Shown piece after piece: positions 32,521-45,365 of a stretch of 64,000 bases of DNA (positions are counted from its first letter, which is position 1; each line of letters opens with the position of its first letter). The notes below the pieces were generated by a model, which searched no databases, was not told the DNA's origin, and was given only the letters and a program-made list of their open reading frames with translations. The translations under genes were made by a program, and so were the position numbers. Source of the DNA: Ctena decussata (Eukaryota > Mollusca > Bivalvia > Lucinida > Lucinidae); assembly GCA_963989385.1 (NCBI GenBank), contig OZ022505.1:55617737-55681736 (forward strand), written 5' to 3'.

Positions 32521-32834
32521 CTGATAAATTAGAGAAATGAATTATGGGTAAACAGTCGTGGTCATTTTATGAAAATCGGTATTTTCTGTCGGCATAAAAC
32601 ATGCAAATTTCTACATTTTTATCTATCTCTTTAAACGTTTATGATCCAGACAAAATATCAAGGCATTTAACAATCAATAATACATTCACTAATTGTTCCT
32701 TACTAGGTCGGCGAAAAGGTGGTTTATGGCCCAATTTGCTCCCCGGCGCCATATGCAGATTCTTTCTTAATACGTGGCGTCAATTTCATAAATTTGTAGT
32801 GTCCATAATAAACCCCATAAATTTCCGAACAGAA

Positions 32835-32880
32835 ATGTTCTTGAACAGACTGTGCAGCTGCACAGTCTGTTCAAGAACAT
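32835..32880. repeat. Perfect 46-bp palindrome without spacer
   Basis: Bases 32835-32857 (ATGTTCTTGAACAGACTGTG, then CAG) are the exact reverse complement of 32858-32880. Weaker symmetry continues outward (CCGAACA on the left, TGTTCGC on the right). It may be the core of a MITE. Confidence 0.85.
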
Positions 32881-33087
32881 TATTGTTCGCATATCACGTG
32901 ACCACTTTCTTCCATGACGTCGACCAGTCTTTGTTTCCAACTGGCCTTTTTGTCTTGAAAACAAACGGATACGGAAAGACATGTTTATGGAACATTATCG
33001 TGGCAGAGGTTCATGTTTAAGGCTTCTTAAGATTAGAAAATCTTAAGTACATACTTTATAGAGGTGGTCTTGTCTGCTTGCAGTTAA

Positions 33088-33293
33088 CTCTTTAAGCCCC
33101 CAGTGACGAAATTAGCAAAATTTGCAAAAAGCGTAGATCCTGATGAGGCGGCTCATAATGAGCTGCCTCATCTAGATCTACACTATTTGCCCTCTAGTTT
33201 TGTAATTCTCAATATGAAATGTCTTGGACAAGGCATTTTTTTTTAGTTTTTGCAGACGTAAATTTTGTCGTCTGCTTTTTGGTGCTTAAAGAG
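33088..33293. mobile_element. TTAA-flanked MITE, copy 1 (piggyBac-type target)
   Basis: It is 206 bp between TTAA copies (33084-33087 and 33294-33297). The ends are CTCTTTAAGCCCC and the complement CTCTTTAAGCACC. The centre is a GATGAGGCGGCTC hairpin. TTAA target duplication is characteristic of piggyBac-type transposases. Confidence 0.75.
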
Positions 33294-33297
33294 TTAA

Positions 33298-34376
33298 GCC
33301 GGCGAAGCAGCAATTCCTTGGGTGAAAAGGGAGAACGTTGCATATCTAAGCGAAAGTAATGCATATATGTATATACTTTTGTATAGATTCTGTAACAAAG
33401 TCCTGAGCAGAAAGTGTAGACCCGATTACTCTGTTCTCTTTAGATTCAAACCCAATGCAATCGCGGTTTTACTAATATTCAGGATCTTTACATGTACTGA
33501 AAACAGCAGTTTTATTTAAAACTCAGTGAAAATGGTCAGGAAATCAAATATTTTGATTACTTGTAGCTCATTTTGTCTGGAAAAAAGTGTTATGTTATGG
33601 TCCTTATCATATCCAGTGTTGTAGAATTAAGAAAAATAACACAGTAACATCAATGCATGTGATTGGTACATATAGAAATAAAAACAGTCGGGGTTGGAGG
33701 GAAAGAGGGAGCGGGTGGGGAGGAGGAGGAGGAGGAGAGGATGTCCCTGTCGAGCAATTCAGTATAAACTAATGCGGGATAATGAATAGGTCCGACGCCT
33801 GTACATTGTATTTTACCATTTTATTCAAGTGTATGATACATGTACCGAAAGTAACTAGAATGTCCCAAATCGTTTTTCAAAATCTTTTAACGTGAAACTC
33901 AGTGATGGATTTTATTTGTTAAAAAAATACTGCTATTTACAATGCGGAAACTATGGCATGAGTTTATACTACCGATAGAGCAGTGAGGCTTTTAATCTTT
34001 ATGAATGCGGCTTCATCTCGGTACTGGCTTGTGACCAATGGCGGGCCATTTTCATAACCCTTTTTGATCCTGTTACTTAATTAATGCGTTAGTCTAAATT
34101 TTAATTAAATATACCATGGGTAACTGTCTTATTAAACCGATTTATTTTTTGAAGTAGACTAACATGTACCTGGGGACACGTCCTCGAATTAGGTCATAAA
34201 AAGCAGCAAAACAGGCAAGTACTTTACTAGTGGCACCATCACGGTCGCCATGCGCTGAATAGTGCATTTTCCAATCCATTTACGTAAATTTTAACCATAC
34301 TAATCATTTGCCGCTCTAAAACTCTAGTCTTTGTAACATTTTTGCATCGTGAGTGCGTTTTGTTATTTTAAAAAAC

Positions 34377-34410
<34 letters not shown>

Positions 34411-34558
34411 AAGTGATCCTACAATGTGAGGGTCAAGCGTCATAGTCCCTCGGAAAAGAAATGATGTCGGTATGAGGATATCTCTTGGAAGCTGTTTACC
34501 GTTTGCCCCCTACACTGCAATTTATGCCGATCCTTTTCCTATCCATGCGTTTATATTT
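33298..34558. other. Intron, non-coding, with poly-A run
   Basis: A G-rich microsatellite lies at about 33700-33742 and a 32-base poly-A run at 34378-34409. No exon is seen. Confidence 0.5.
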
Positions 34559-34797
34559 GAGCCGCGACACGAGAAAACCAACAAAGTGGTTGTGCGCCCA
34601 GTGCAGACTCAGATCAGTCTGGGCATCCGCCCTGTTTGATCAGACTCTTTGCTAAGCATTTAGAGGGTAGCTAAGGGTCTAAGCTACCTCCGATATGCGG
34701 ACAGCGAAGACTCTGATCAGACTGGGCGGATGCCCAGGCTGATCTGAGTCTGCGCTTGGCACACAGCCACTTTGTTGGTTTTCTCGTTTCGCGGCTT
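34559..34797. mobile_element. Palindromic MITE, GAGCCGCGAC family, copy 7
   Basis: It is 239 bp with ATTT at 34555-34558 and ATTT at the start of a T run from 34799 to 34826. The right end is mutated to GCGGCTT. Confidence 0.82.
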
Positions 34798-34826
34798 ATT
34801 TTTTTTTTTTTTTTTTTTTTTTTTTT

Positions 34827-35981
34827 CACAAATGTTTTTACAAATGTTTGTAATCTATCAAACAATAAATACGAAACTGCGGGAGCAAATACAATGTGGC
34901 CGCCACTGGTCTCTAGCCAGTAGGGTACTGGTTAAAGCTGGCGTACGTTGAGTGCTAGGCGCTGTCGCTGCATCCATGAGAGTTCGAACCCCGTCAGCGA
35001 CATTGGCAATATTTATCATGATTTATGTTACATGTACATGTACCAGTATGTTTGAAAAGACATAAGTCGCCTTCATTGCTGAGAAAATATTATAATTCCG
35101 CAGAAAAGCAGAAGTTGATTTTAAAATATTATACATGTACATGTAGTTGCTATGGGCTTAAAATCTATGTATTGCTAGGGACCAATTTGAGATACAAATT
35201 TAAACCATTGTCTTTTGACTAAGTTTTGAATCCCATTTATGTGATCTGTACTTAATCATGTTATTAGTTATGTATTGTATTATAATTAAAATAAAGTTAA
35301 AACTAAATTCTTTGCCAGTTTTACAAAATATTATGCATGTCGTTCTATGAGATTGTACAACTGACGTTATAATAAATGCCTACGTTGCTGCGGAGGCCCA
35401 TGAAACACAAGAACCTAGATAACTTTATTTCAACATGTTAATTTCAAAATGTATAATATACAATTCTTGTTAAACAAGCGCTGACTCTTTTGCATCCGGT
35501 CTCCCACCGCTGATACAGACCACTGATGTGAAGGAATTATGTAATGTGTTCAGTTCAGTTCAGTTCTATTCCCTTTTCGACGTTACCCAAGTGGCTCAAC
35601 GGTACGTAACCATAGTTGCACACACCTGGCGCCGTGTGTCCGTCCAAGTTTTCTTATGTAATGTGATAAAGCTATTCTATATTTATTTTCGATTGTTTTT
35701 CTCACATACATGTATACAGCCAGAATGGAAGACGGCTTGAATTGTTAATATAACAATACCATCTTTAGTAATGCATATTGAATATTCTTTAAAAATATCA
35801 AATTTTAGTTATTTTATTTATTTATCATTATTTCGAAAGGAATTTCTGTTTCAGACTGGTTGTTCCACACACACTCGAAAACAAGTTGTTGCAAAATATT
35901 TATTCTGTTGCTCTACTCAGTATATTTTTAACCTGAGAAAAATTACTCTGGCAAACGGTATTTTCGTCCAATACTAAATTT
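34827..35981. other. Intron, non-coding, with SINE fragments
   Basis: A B-box-like GAGTTCGAACCCC lies at about 34979-34991, perhaps a SINE head. A CAGGAGGCTCA-family repeat lies at 35565-35655. No exon is seen. Confidence 0.4.
35565..35655 (+). mobile_element. Short interspersed repeat, CAGGAGGCTCA family, copy 3
   Basis: It reads CGTTACCCAAGTGGCTCAAC, GGTACGTAACCATAGTTGCA, CACACCTGGCGCCG and GTGTCCGTCC. TGGCTCAACGG resembles a Pol III A box. Confidence 0.55.
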
Positions 35982-36221
35982 GAGCCGCGTCATGTGACTT
36001 CCAACAATGTGGCAATTTCGCCATGTGATATTCAGATCATCCCTCTCATTTATACAGGGTAATCAGAGGCCTCACTCTTGGCTATGCTTGGGTCATTTCC
36101 ATAGACGGCTGATGTGACAAGCAAAGGCTCTAATCAGACTGCACTTACGTGTACGTGCAGTCTGATCAGAGCCTTTGCTTGTCACCATTGCCAGATTGTT
36201 TGAAATCACATGATGTGGCTC
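35982..36221. mobile_element. Divergent relative of the GAGCCGCGAC palindromic MITE
   Basis: It is 240 bp between ATTT copies (35978-35981 and 36222-36225). Only the very ends (GAGCCGCG and TGTGGCTC) and overall size match the main family. The interior has its own hairpin, GCAAAGGCTCTAATCAGACT pairing with AGTCTGATCAGAGCCTTTGC. Confidence 0.7.
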
Positions 36222-36225
36222 ATTT

Positions 36226-37572
36226 GATCAAGATGGATTTGCGAATTAAAACAAAGGGTGGCCATTCCCAATTTACCAAGACTGTGGAATATCTGCCATA
36301 TTTTGTTCCGAGATAAATTGTTTCGCGACAGCTAATGAAAGTATTCTCACAGGGTCTAAAAGGACAGTCATTAATTTCAATGAATCTCTATTTTATCCTC
36401 TGTTCATGGTATATTTGTTTTCATTTACATAATAAAACTATAAAGGATGTAGTTTGTTGGAACCGAGACTCACCAGTTGACTGCACGTCGGATTTACGGT
36501 AAATAATCGGACAGAAATGCTGGAACAAACAGCGTAGACCCAGATCAGAATGCTCCTTCTACACTGTTTGCCTTTAGGATTTGTAAGACATTCCTTGATA
36601 GGAGAAATTAATACCGTTCCACATCAAAGATGGACAGATCCATCACAAAATAATTGAAGTGTCCGAATATATACTGATGTCCGAATTTTCACTATAAATA
36701 CGACAAAGCATAACTAGTGTGAGAGGCAATGACGGAGCATGCATAATTAAAGGCAGCTTAACGTGTAAAAGACACATTTACAATAGCTGAGGTTACAGTG
36801 TGGTATGATATGTCACAGACGACGGGCAAATGGCTGTTAAAGCCGGTACATGATAAAACTTGTTTATAGAAATTGCGCATGAACAAGTCTCCCACCTCCA
36901 GCCCCATCCCCCCCCCCCCCCACCCCCATGTGCAGCTTCCTTTATAGGACCTCCATTTAACTCGCAGTTTATTGTCGCAGTCATATTGTGTATGCACCGA
37001 ACATTTAAAACAAAAGCTATGATTTGCTGACTTTACATAGAGTTCCAATGTCTACTATGTATATTTATTTGGACTGTCTATTAGGCATGCTAACTATCTT
37101 GGAATATCCTTAAGCCTTAGGTTGGCCGAGTCTACAGTGCGAACCATTTTCAGGATTTCTGGAAAATAAGAAGTAAGTCGACCGAGGCCTAATTTCAGAA
37201 GAAATAATTTAAGGTAGCGGGGGTCAGTATGTTATGAAAGTGAGAACCCTTTCACACAAGTTCTGAGAAATAAGAAATTAGTCGACTGCAACCTTTTTCC
37301 AGAACAGACACATTAAAGCTCCTTGTCACTTTTGGAATCGAAACACACACTGTAATGCCAAACTATCTACATGCTCTCAAGTGGCATAGAAAAGTGAAAA
37401 TATCATTTATATCGCATTACCGAAGCCAATAATATGAAGTTTATTTAGAGACATGGCGAATGAAGGTGGATTAGCGTTAGAAACCAGCTGAAATGCTTTA
37501 TATGCCCAAGCGGTTAAACAGCCTTCAGTAACAGAGCAGGAACATTACAACGTCTTATCCACAAAGATGCAT

Positions 37573-37607
<35 letters not shown>

Positions 37608-40600
37608 TTGCTGTGTTTTGTTTCAACAAAGTCGTATAAGCACCGCTGCAAATAAAATACATGTAACATACATACTGTTTTAGTTTAAACAATATTTTAT
37701 TGAGGTAAATCAATACAAAAATAATAGCACAATAGATATTCAACAGGATTAGATAAGGAAAGCTTTACAACTTGTATTTATATCAACTTATACATATTAT
37801 TTCATAGAGTCATCTTGGATTCCTCATCTTTTTTATCTTTTATATAATCATTTCTGAGATAAAGCGATATTTCATACGTGTAAGCATTACTCTTCACTGT
37901 CATGATGGTGAAAACCGGATACGTTTTTGACTGTCAGAAAATTAAACCCCGAAACCAGGTTTAACGGTATTTATGGCATGCAAAGTTAAAAATCTTAACC
38001 CAACATTTTTAATGCAATCAGTTGAAACATGCATAAAATTGCCTTACGTACTGCTAACTAGCTGTTACATACTACAACTACAGCCATGGTCACATGCGCT
38101 CATTATAGTTACAAGATATGTAGCATTACCAGCATACATTTTCTCCTTTGTAGCTCTCAGAAGAAGTTGTAAAACGGGCTTGTGCTGGCATTACCATATG
38201 ATTCGATTTATATTGATATAGGATTTTGGAAACATTTAGGCCTACTTGTAATTTCTTAGATATAATGTTTCTAAGAATTTTGCGATTCTTTCCAAGCAAA
38301 ACAGTTGCACTTCTTAAATCGACGAGCAGCTTAAGCTGCTGATCAACAATAATACTTAAGATGTTATCCCTACATAGTATGGATTATTACGCTCTATACC
38401 CTAGCGCCTAACTCTTTTCTCAGTGTTACTGTTGGCAGTCTGACAGGCCTTGCTGGGCGTTACCCTCGGGCCAGATTTGTTTGTATGCAATGCAGACCTA
38501 CGACATGTTCTTACAAACTGGTACAGTGTGGGCTACAAGCTTTTTGAACAATCCAAAACCGGTTTCGATCAATATTTTGTGACAAACTTTAAAGGGCAAT
38601 TATGATGGGGACTGTTCATCACAGACATGAAAGCGTTTTTTCTAAGCAAATGAATGCTGAAGTCATTAAGAAATTATAGCCATCTGGCAGATGTTTTGAG
38701 CTATCTCATTAATGTCCATCAGCTTTTCGATGACATCATCGATGAAGACTAATTTTTCAATACTATAATGTCATATATATCCTTTACTTAACGTTCCGAA
38801 AGAAATTAAACTAATTACAACTGCCCAAAATAAAAATCTTATTCATATTTGCAACTTTTAAGTAGATGAATTTCAATATTTAAATAAAAAGAATTTCTGT
38901 TTAGGCCTATATGTTCGTCGGTTCATATAGTTCTAGTCTGTCAAAGTCATAATTACTATTTTTAAACAAAAATGAAATGAAACGTTCTAAACTGTATTTT
39001 TTATTTAATTTTTAAAAATTGTTTTTAAATTGAAATTCTTACATGGCGTTAACGTTCTCCCCCCCCCCCCCCCCCCAACCCCTCTATTAAACGCATACGA
39101 ACCGGCGGCGTGTGAAAATTTGTAATAATTCATGTTGCTAACGTCAGGTCGCGCCTATTTTGCGCTTTGATGACGTCGAATGTAAACAGTTGCTTCTTTC
39201 ACGTCCACCTCACAAACAGTCCTTTAGAATAGTCTTTTAGAAAACGTTGCAATATAGTTGCATTTTCATTATGTATAATGTTGGAATCGATTTTTTTCCC
39301 TTATGTTGTCGGGCAGATAAGAATACCGGTATTAACATGTTCTGTGCCAAATGGACCATTTATGGTCCATTTCTAGTATGAGTGATTCGGTCCCAAATTT
39401 CCGTAAAAATAATTAAAAACATAATGTTTTTCTATAAAATAGTCTGTCGTTTCATAAATATATAAATTGTTGCTTTTATAGACGCTAAAATCGACTTTTG
39501 AAGGGTTGTTATTTTTGATTACGTCATGTGAGGAGAGTAAAATGAAACGTTTGGCGCCACTAACGTCACGTAACGTCGCGCCAAACGCGGGGGAAGTTCA
39601 AACGTTTACACTGGAACGGTGTAATTGTTTTAATTGCATTGTTTCGCCGTTTCATTTGTTTATCCTTTATGTTATCTGGTAAAATTTCTAAATTCTTCTA
39701 AAACTAAGCCAAACCTGTCATAGCGACAAAAATCTTAGCTGAGTTTGGCTTACATTCTTTTGAACTGTTTTGGCTTTTTGTGGGTTCTTGCTGCATCGAA
39801 CATCTCTTTCCTGATGCCCTTGTCTGTCGCTTTTCTCGAGACACAGGGGCTGAGGTGGCTTGATGGGGGACGCCTGCGCTCGCGAGTTAATACGTAGGCG
39901 TCTCTTACCTGCCCATCATCTCTTTCCTTTCAAACGTTTGGGGTTTAGCGACACTGGAGAAGTTAAATACAGAAACGCGCGTCTAACGCACTGAAATTGG
40001 TATGGATACGTTTATATTATGAGCATTTTCAGAAAAAAATTTCAGGACAGACATGGCAAGACCTATCTCGATCTTTTGTTTTGGATATTCTCCCCAAACA
40101 AAACCCAAAAAAAAAAAAAAGAAATAAATACAAATAAAGATATTTGATGGAAAGAAGGAAGACACATTTTCTTTTATCGGGCGGTATTTTTTTTTTTTCG
40201 TTCAAATATTTCTTTATTTCTGTTTTAACATCGGACAGCCCTCTTATGACATGCAAGGGAGCAAAGTCTAGACATGTAACCGCCAGGGTAAATCCACTAA
40301 AAGGTTAAGACGGCTATGCTAAAATAGGTCTAGGAGATCTTTTCCTGCGGGAATTTTCGATATAGCCCATATTTCTTGGGCAGTCGGGGTATGTTTTTGT
40401 GTGTGTATGTGTGTGTGGGGGGGGGGCGTCGTCAAGATTGCATTTTATAGTAATATTTCCGGAAGAAATATTTCCGGAACAGCAGTGGTGGTGGAACTTT
40501 ATCACGAAAAATCAAAGACAATTACTGTAATTATAATTTTCTTGCATTTTCTATACGTTTTGTGTTTTGGAAGACCTGTCAGAGAGTTCAGAAAGTCAGA

Positions 40601-40702
40601 AAGAACGGGAAGTGTTTAAAAACTGGCTGTCGAATTGATGGAATGTAGGATATAGATAGGGAAGGCCAGGATGCGGTAAGCAATGGCGTAGGAAAAAGCA
40701 TA
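36226..40702. other. Intron, non-coding, simple repeats and possible piggyBac-type ends
   Basis: It includes a poly-C run at 36909-36921, a poly-T run at about 37573-37604, a poly-C run at 39058-39076 and G/T-rich sequence at 40395-40428. TTAACATGTTCTGTGCCA at about 39334 resembles the TTAA-adjacent ends near 43.3, 44.4 and 49.5 kb. A degraded hairpin related to the CAAACAG module lies near 36526-36585. No exon is seen. Confidence 0.45.
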
Positions 40703-41023
40703 CACTGTAAAAATATTCCTTAGATTTTAGGGTGGAATACCTGGCAACCAGCTGCCAGTCCATTTCCCGTTAATTTTACTGGCGTCTGCCTGTAAAACAT
40801 TTTTTAGAAATCTCGATTTGGTAGACTTATGCTAACTGACCGCACTCGAAAATACCTTTATAGTGTTGAAGGGCTATGTGACCCAAACAATATCTGTCTT
40901 AATCTTCCCTACTCTGCGTGATGATTCCGCCAATGTTTACGGGTGCCTGTGAAAATAACGGGAAATGGGCTGGAAGCTGGTGCCCGGTACTCTACCGTAA
41001 AATCTTCGGATTTTTTTACGGTG
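40703..41023. mobile_element. CACTGTAAAAA MITE, copy 1
   Basis: The ends are CACTGTAAAAATATTCC and the complement TTTTTTTACGGTG. Internal phrases AACCAGCTGCCAGTCCATTT and TTTACTGGCG, with their inverted counterparts, match the copies at 41380 and 42194. The TA target is present at the left (40701-40702); the right flank is CA. Confidence 0.7.
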
Positions 41024-41379
41024 CAACTCTTTTCTTTGGCAAGCTCGTCTTTGCCCATCTGTTTTCTATGAAACGGTGATAACTCTCCTGTCTCATCTGT
41101 TACAGGATCTTGACCGAAAATATAAATATACAGGGGGGGGGGGGGGGGGAGAGAGGGGCACATCTCTAAAAATATGCGTGTTCCCCAGTCTAAGTATTGC
41201 CGTTTGCAAATGAACCGCCACACCCTATCTTTCACAACCACACACACCATCTGAAAATGTCAAATGTTGGAGTAACATTTACCAAAAAAAAAAAAAAAAG
41301 AAAATAACGATGTATAGGTCAATAATTCCGGAAATCCGGATCGAAAAGTGCTATTCTGAATAGCAAGGGTAACCATGTA

Positions 41380-41684
41380 CACTGTAAAAAAATCCGTAGA
41401 TTTTACGGTAAAATAACTGGCAACCAGCTGCCAGTCATTTTACCGTTATTTTTACGGGCGCCCGTAAAAATTGCAAGAATCATCAAGCAAAGTGTGACAA
41501 GATAGAGCAGGTGTCGTTTTGGTCAGAAAGCCCTTCAAGATTCAAAGTTATTTTCGAGTGGGGCCAGTTAACATAAAACTTCCATTTCATGATTTTCAAC
41601 AATGTCCGTAAAAATAACGGGAAAAGGACTGGCAGCTGGGTTCCAGTTATTCTACCGTAAAATCTGCAGTTATTTTTTACAGTG
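41380..41684. mobile_element. CACTGTAAAAA MITE, copy 2
   Basis: It is 305 bp between TA dinucleotides (41378-41379 and 41685-41686). Both arms contain GATTTTACGG, CCAGCTGCCAGT and TTTTACGGGC blocks in inverted order. No coding capacity. Confidence 0.78.
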
Positions 41685-42170
41685 TACAACAGCCGAATGA
41701 AGGCTCGATAATCCATGAAGAAAAGGCTCCGATAATCTGCGTCGAAATAGTTTAGTCTAAATTAAAATATATTCTTGTATGGCCATGAGCTATCGAATTT
41801 GGCACGATGAGAGTTCTGTTCAGACTTCCTCAGACCATCAAGAATATCATGCAAAATTTCAATAATAAAATTGTTGGAGTTGTGCGTATCTGATAATCTG
41901 ATACCCCGAGGGGGGAGGGTGAGAGGACGGGGCACCCATCAATATCAAGTAAATGACGTAACGATTTGCTTTTAGACAAGATAGAAAGGAAGAAAAAATA
42001 ATATAATAATAAAAAAAAGTAATCGTTATTTGCTAACACTTTCAAATTAGCAGGCAAATAATTTATATGTCTGATTATAAAAAATATTTTTGATAATTGT
42101 GACATTTATTGCATGATCTCCCGGCTAATCAGTCACAAACGGAATAAAGCCGGTATAACGTTTACTTTTA

Positions 42171-42758
42171 CACGGTAAAATCCTTAGATTCTACACTGTA
42201 AAAAAATCCGAAGATTTTACGGTAGAATAACTGGCAACCGGCTGTCAGTCCATTCGCCGTTATTTTTAAGGGTGTTTGCCTGCAGAAACGATATGGCAGT
42301 GTTATGTTTGATTACTGGCCGCACTAGAAATTCCTTTATAGTGTTAAAGGGCAATAGGACTGAAGCAATACCTGCTCCATTCTATCATACTCTGCTTGAT
42401 AATTCCTGCCAATTTTTACGGGCTCTCGTAAAAATAACGGGGAATGGACTGGCAGCTGGTTTCCAGTTATTCTACCGTAAAATCTACGGATTTTTTACAG
42501 TGTACGGTAAAATAATTGGCGCCCGTAAACGTTTGCAGGAAAAATCAGGCAGAATAGAATAGAATAGGACAGGTATTTTTCTTATCGTGTAGCCCTTCAA
42601 CTATCAATGTATTTCCAGGTGGGTCAATTAACATAACCTTACCACATCGTTGTTTCCACAAATGTTCTACAGGCAGACACCCGTAAAAACAATGGTAAAT
42701 GAACTGGCAGCCAGATTCCGGGTATTTTACCGTAAAATATACGGGGTTTTTTTTACAG
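42171..42758. mobile_element. CACTGTAAAAA MITE, copy 4, split by copy 3
   Basis: The left piece, 42171-42193 (CACGGTAAAATCCTTAGATT and CTA), continues after copy 3 with CGGTAAAATAATTGGCGCCC at 42505. It runs to TTTTTTTTACAG near 42758. Removing copy 3 with one TA restores the family order seen in the neighbouring copies. Confidence 0.6.
42194..42502. mobile_element. CACTGTAAAAA MITE, copy 3, nested in copy 4
   Basis: It is 309 bp between TA dinucleotides (42192-42193 and 42503-42504), with intact CACTGTAAAAAA and TTTTTTACAGTG ends. It lies inside an older member of the same family. Confidence 0.75.
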
Positions 42759-44940
42759 AATTTTCTGCCATACTTAGTCAGTGCTCCGAGTACTTCCAGG
42801 TTTCTGGTTAGGGGATAAATCAAAATAACAACAACGTTTCCTGTCCACCCTTGAGCGATCAAATTTGCGCCTAATGGAGTTGGGATTATAGTTTGTTACG
42901 GAGCGGCGCTAAGCCTTCTAAATATGCACAATAATACAAATTCACCCACAAATGAATAAACAAAGTACAGTAAATGTTTCCGAACATAGAATAACCCAAT
43001 CTGTTTCTTTTATCATTATTATTTATTATTATTATCATTATTTTAATTTTGCAACAAACTTATGCGTACATCAAAATATAGCTACAAATATCTTGTGTAT
43101 GAAAACATGTGTATACTTATTCAGCGTATTTTCCCCATAATTGTTACTTACAGACCGACCCTCACAGCTGTGCGCCGTCAGACTGACGTTTCAATGGCGC
43201 CATTTTATGATGACGTTACCGCTGAAAACAATAACGTCAAAGAGTGCGGCGCAGGCATAATAACGTCGTGGCACTCAAAGGGTTAATCAACTTCGGCTTC
43301 GACGTCACGAATTAATATTTGGTAATGTGCCCTCCAACAACATATGTTAGTCAGCGACAATTCACGGCTAAGAAAAAATATTTCTTAAATCAAATTGTGA
43401 ATGCACATTTCTAATGTGATTACCTGTTAGTGAATAATGATTAAACTAATAATCTAAAGTGTAATGTAAAAACATTTTTAACATTCAAAAAGGGGTTTAA
43501 CTTAATTTCGTAATTTATTGGAAATTAAAAACCATCTATAAGATGATAGAATCTTGCATTATGAATAGAAATCTTTTAAGATATAAGAAAGATGACCCAT
43601 GTAGGGCAAAATGCCTCTGCTTAAAATACATCTACAGATGTATTAAAATCTAAAATCACCTTTAACATAGAGTCATGCATTGTGGTTAAATATCATTTGA
43701 ATATAAGAAAGATGACTCCTGTAAAAGAGGGCTTCTGTATTAAATAAATCAGCATCACAATTTAACGGATAAAATTTTGTTGCTGTGTTGTTTTGAGCAA
43801 TACAATTTTCTTTTGTGTCCTCAGTTACTGTAGCAAAAACTACTACATTTATCTATTTCTTTCTACTTCTTCCTACCATGTCTACGTGTCCTTTGAGAGC
43901 GTTTCCGTCATAAAAAGACGAAATTATCAGGTACATATTGGAACTGTCAAGGTTCCGTATGGGTGCTATATTTTTAGACAAACACTTTTAATATTTATTT
44001 TTATACAGTTAAATTGAACCGAAACTCCTTTTTATACTTAAGGTGGTGATACTCAATGATTTGGGGCAGAGACAAAACAAATCGCCATAAAACGCTGAAA
44101 ATACAACAGATCTTCCCAAACCTTAGCAGATGCATGATTTAGAATCTCCAAATGCAAAATATGAACAAGTGTTTTTATGAGGAAATATCAAAGGGTATTT
44201 TTCTGCGCAGAAATCTAAACAAATAACATCGTTATTGAAAATGTGCTTAGTGCTGAAGGTACCATATTGCATTACAAGAAGCGTCCTTGCAAGTTTTTTT
44301 TCTAACTCTTTCACACATGATCAGGCTGAGCAGACAAAAAAAGACGTAGCCTGTGTCCAATTTTTTTGTAAAAACACACAGGTGAGACTATTTAACCCTT
44401 TCAGTGCCAGACGTTATTTTAAGACGCGGAGACGTCGGGCTAATTACGTTTGTTTTTGTTTATTTGACCAAAATAACGTTGCGCGTCTGACGTAACGTCA
44501 CTTGTGTTAGCGCGCAAATACTGTGGGCCGATCGAAAAATTAGAAATCAACAATAACGGAAGAGAAAAAAAACGTTTTAGGTATAAAGTAAATCAAAGAC
44601 CACAAACCCTCAAACCCTGCCGGAATTACTATATTGTTGAACGTCTATGATTATAAATTTCTATCCGTCACATGTATGACAACTGCACTAAGTAGTGGCG
44701 CTCGGCTATGGTGCAGAACGTTGCGGATTCGCATCTCTATTTGGCCAAACAGAACTTAAACCTCTATAGACCCAGTAGTAAATGGGTACCTTTTTCGAAT
44801 GCGGGAAGGATAAAAACAGCGAAAAGAGAGCAATGGGCTTAGCCTTCTGTCATGTCTGTGTTGTGACCTCGATACCGTGGTCTCTAATACTCACTACCGG
44901 TGAATTATCAGGTGGCATGCCTACTTTGGATCGGTGATGT
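42759..44940. other. Intron, non-coding
   Basis: GGCACTCAAAGGGTTAA near 43271 and TTAACCCTTTCAGTGCC near 44393 look like solitary piggyBac-type ends next to CpG-rich ACGTCA/GACGTT sequence. A SINE relic lies at about 44695-44820. No exon is seen. Confidence 0.45.
44695..44820 (+). mobile_element. tRNA-derived SINE relic, same family as 21810-22040
   Basis: GGCGCTCGGCTATGGTGCAG, GCGGATTCGCATC, AGTAAATGGGTACC and GGGAAGGATAA follow the same order as the minus-strand copy at 21.8-22.0 kb. Confidence 0.5.
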
Positions 44941-44943
44941 GTA

Positions 44944-44949
<6 letters not shown>

Positions 44950-44980
<31 letters not shown>

Positions 44981-45365
44981 GAGAGAGAGATCTCAGGGTA
45001 CGATGGGAACGGTCATGGAAGTCTCTCTCGCTTTCTCTATCGCCCTCTCTCTCTCTCTCTCTCTGTCTCTGAAATGCAGCAAATTGAACATGAGAGAAAG
45101 AGAAAGCTCTTAGGGTATGATGGGAGAGAGCATGGGAGTCTCTCTCTCTCTCTCTCCCTCTCTTGAAATGCAGCAAACTGGAGAGAGAAAGAGAGAGGGT
45201 GATCTAGAGAGAGGGTACGATGAGAAAGGGCACCCCCCCCCCCCGTCTCTCTCTCTTGAAATGCAGCAGACTGAAGATGAGAAAGTGAGAGAGGGGGAAT
45301 CTCAGGGTACGAGGAGAAAGGGCATCTATCTCTCTCTCTCTCTCTTGAAATGCAGCATACTGAAC
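44950..45365. repeat. Compound GA/TC microsatellite in ~4 tandem units of 90-120 bp
   Basis: Each unit has a GAGA-rich tract, a CTCAGGGTACGATG-like spacer with GAAAGGGCAT, a TCTC tract and then GAAATGCAGCA.ACTGAA. GAAATGCAGCA occurs near 45069, 45166, 45258 and 45346. Alternating GA and TC tracts on one strand can pair with one another. Confidence 0.75.

Larger units (their letters stand above)
31786..33087 (+). other. Start of 18.2-kb intron A-B; non-coding
   Basis: It holds two palindromic repeats, at about 32428-32520 and 32835-32880. No extra exon was recognised. Confidence 0.5.
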
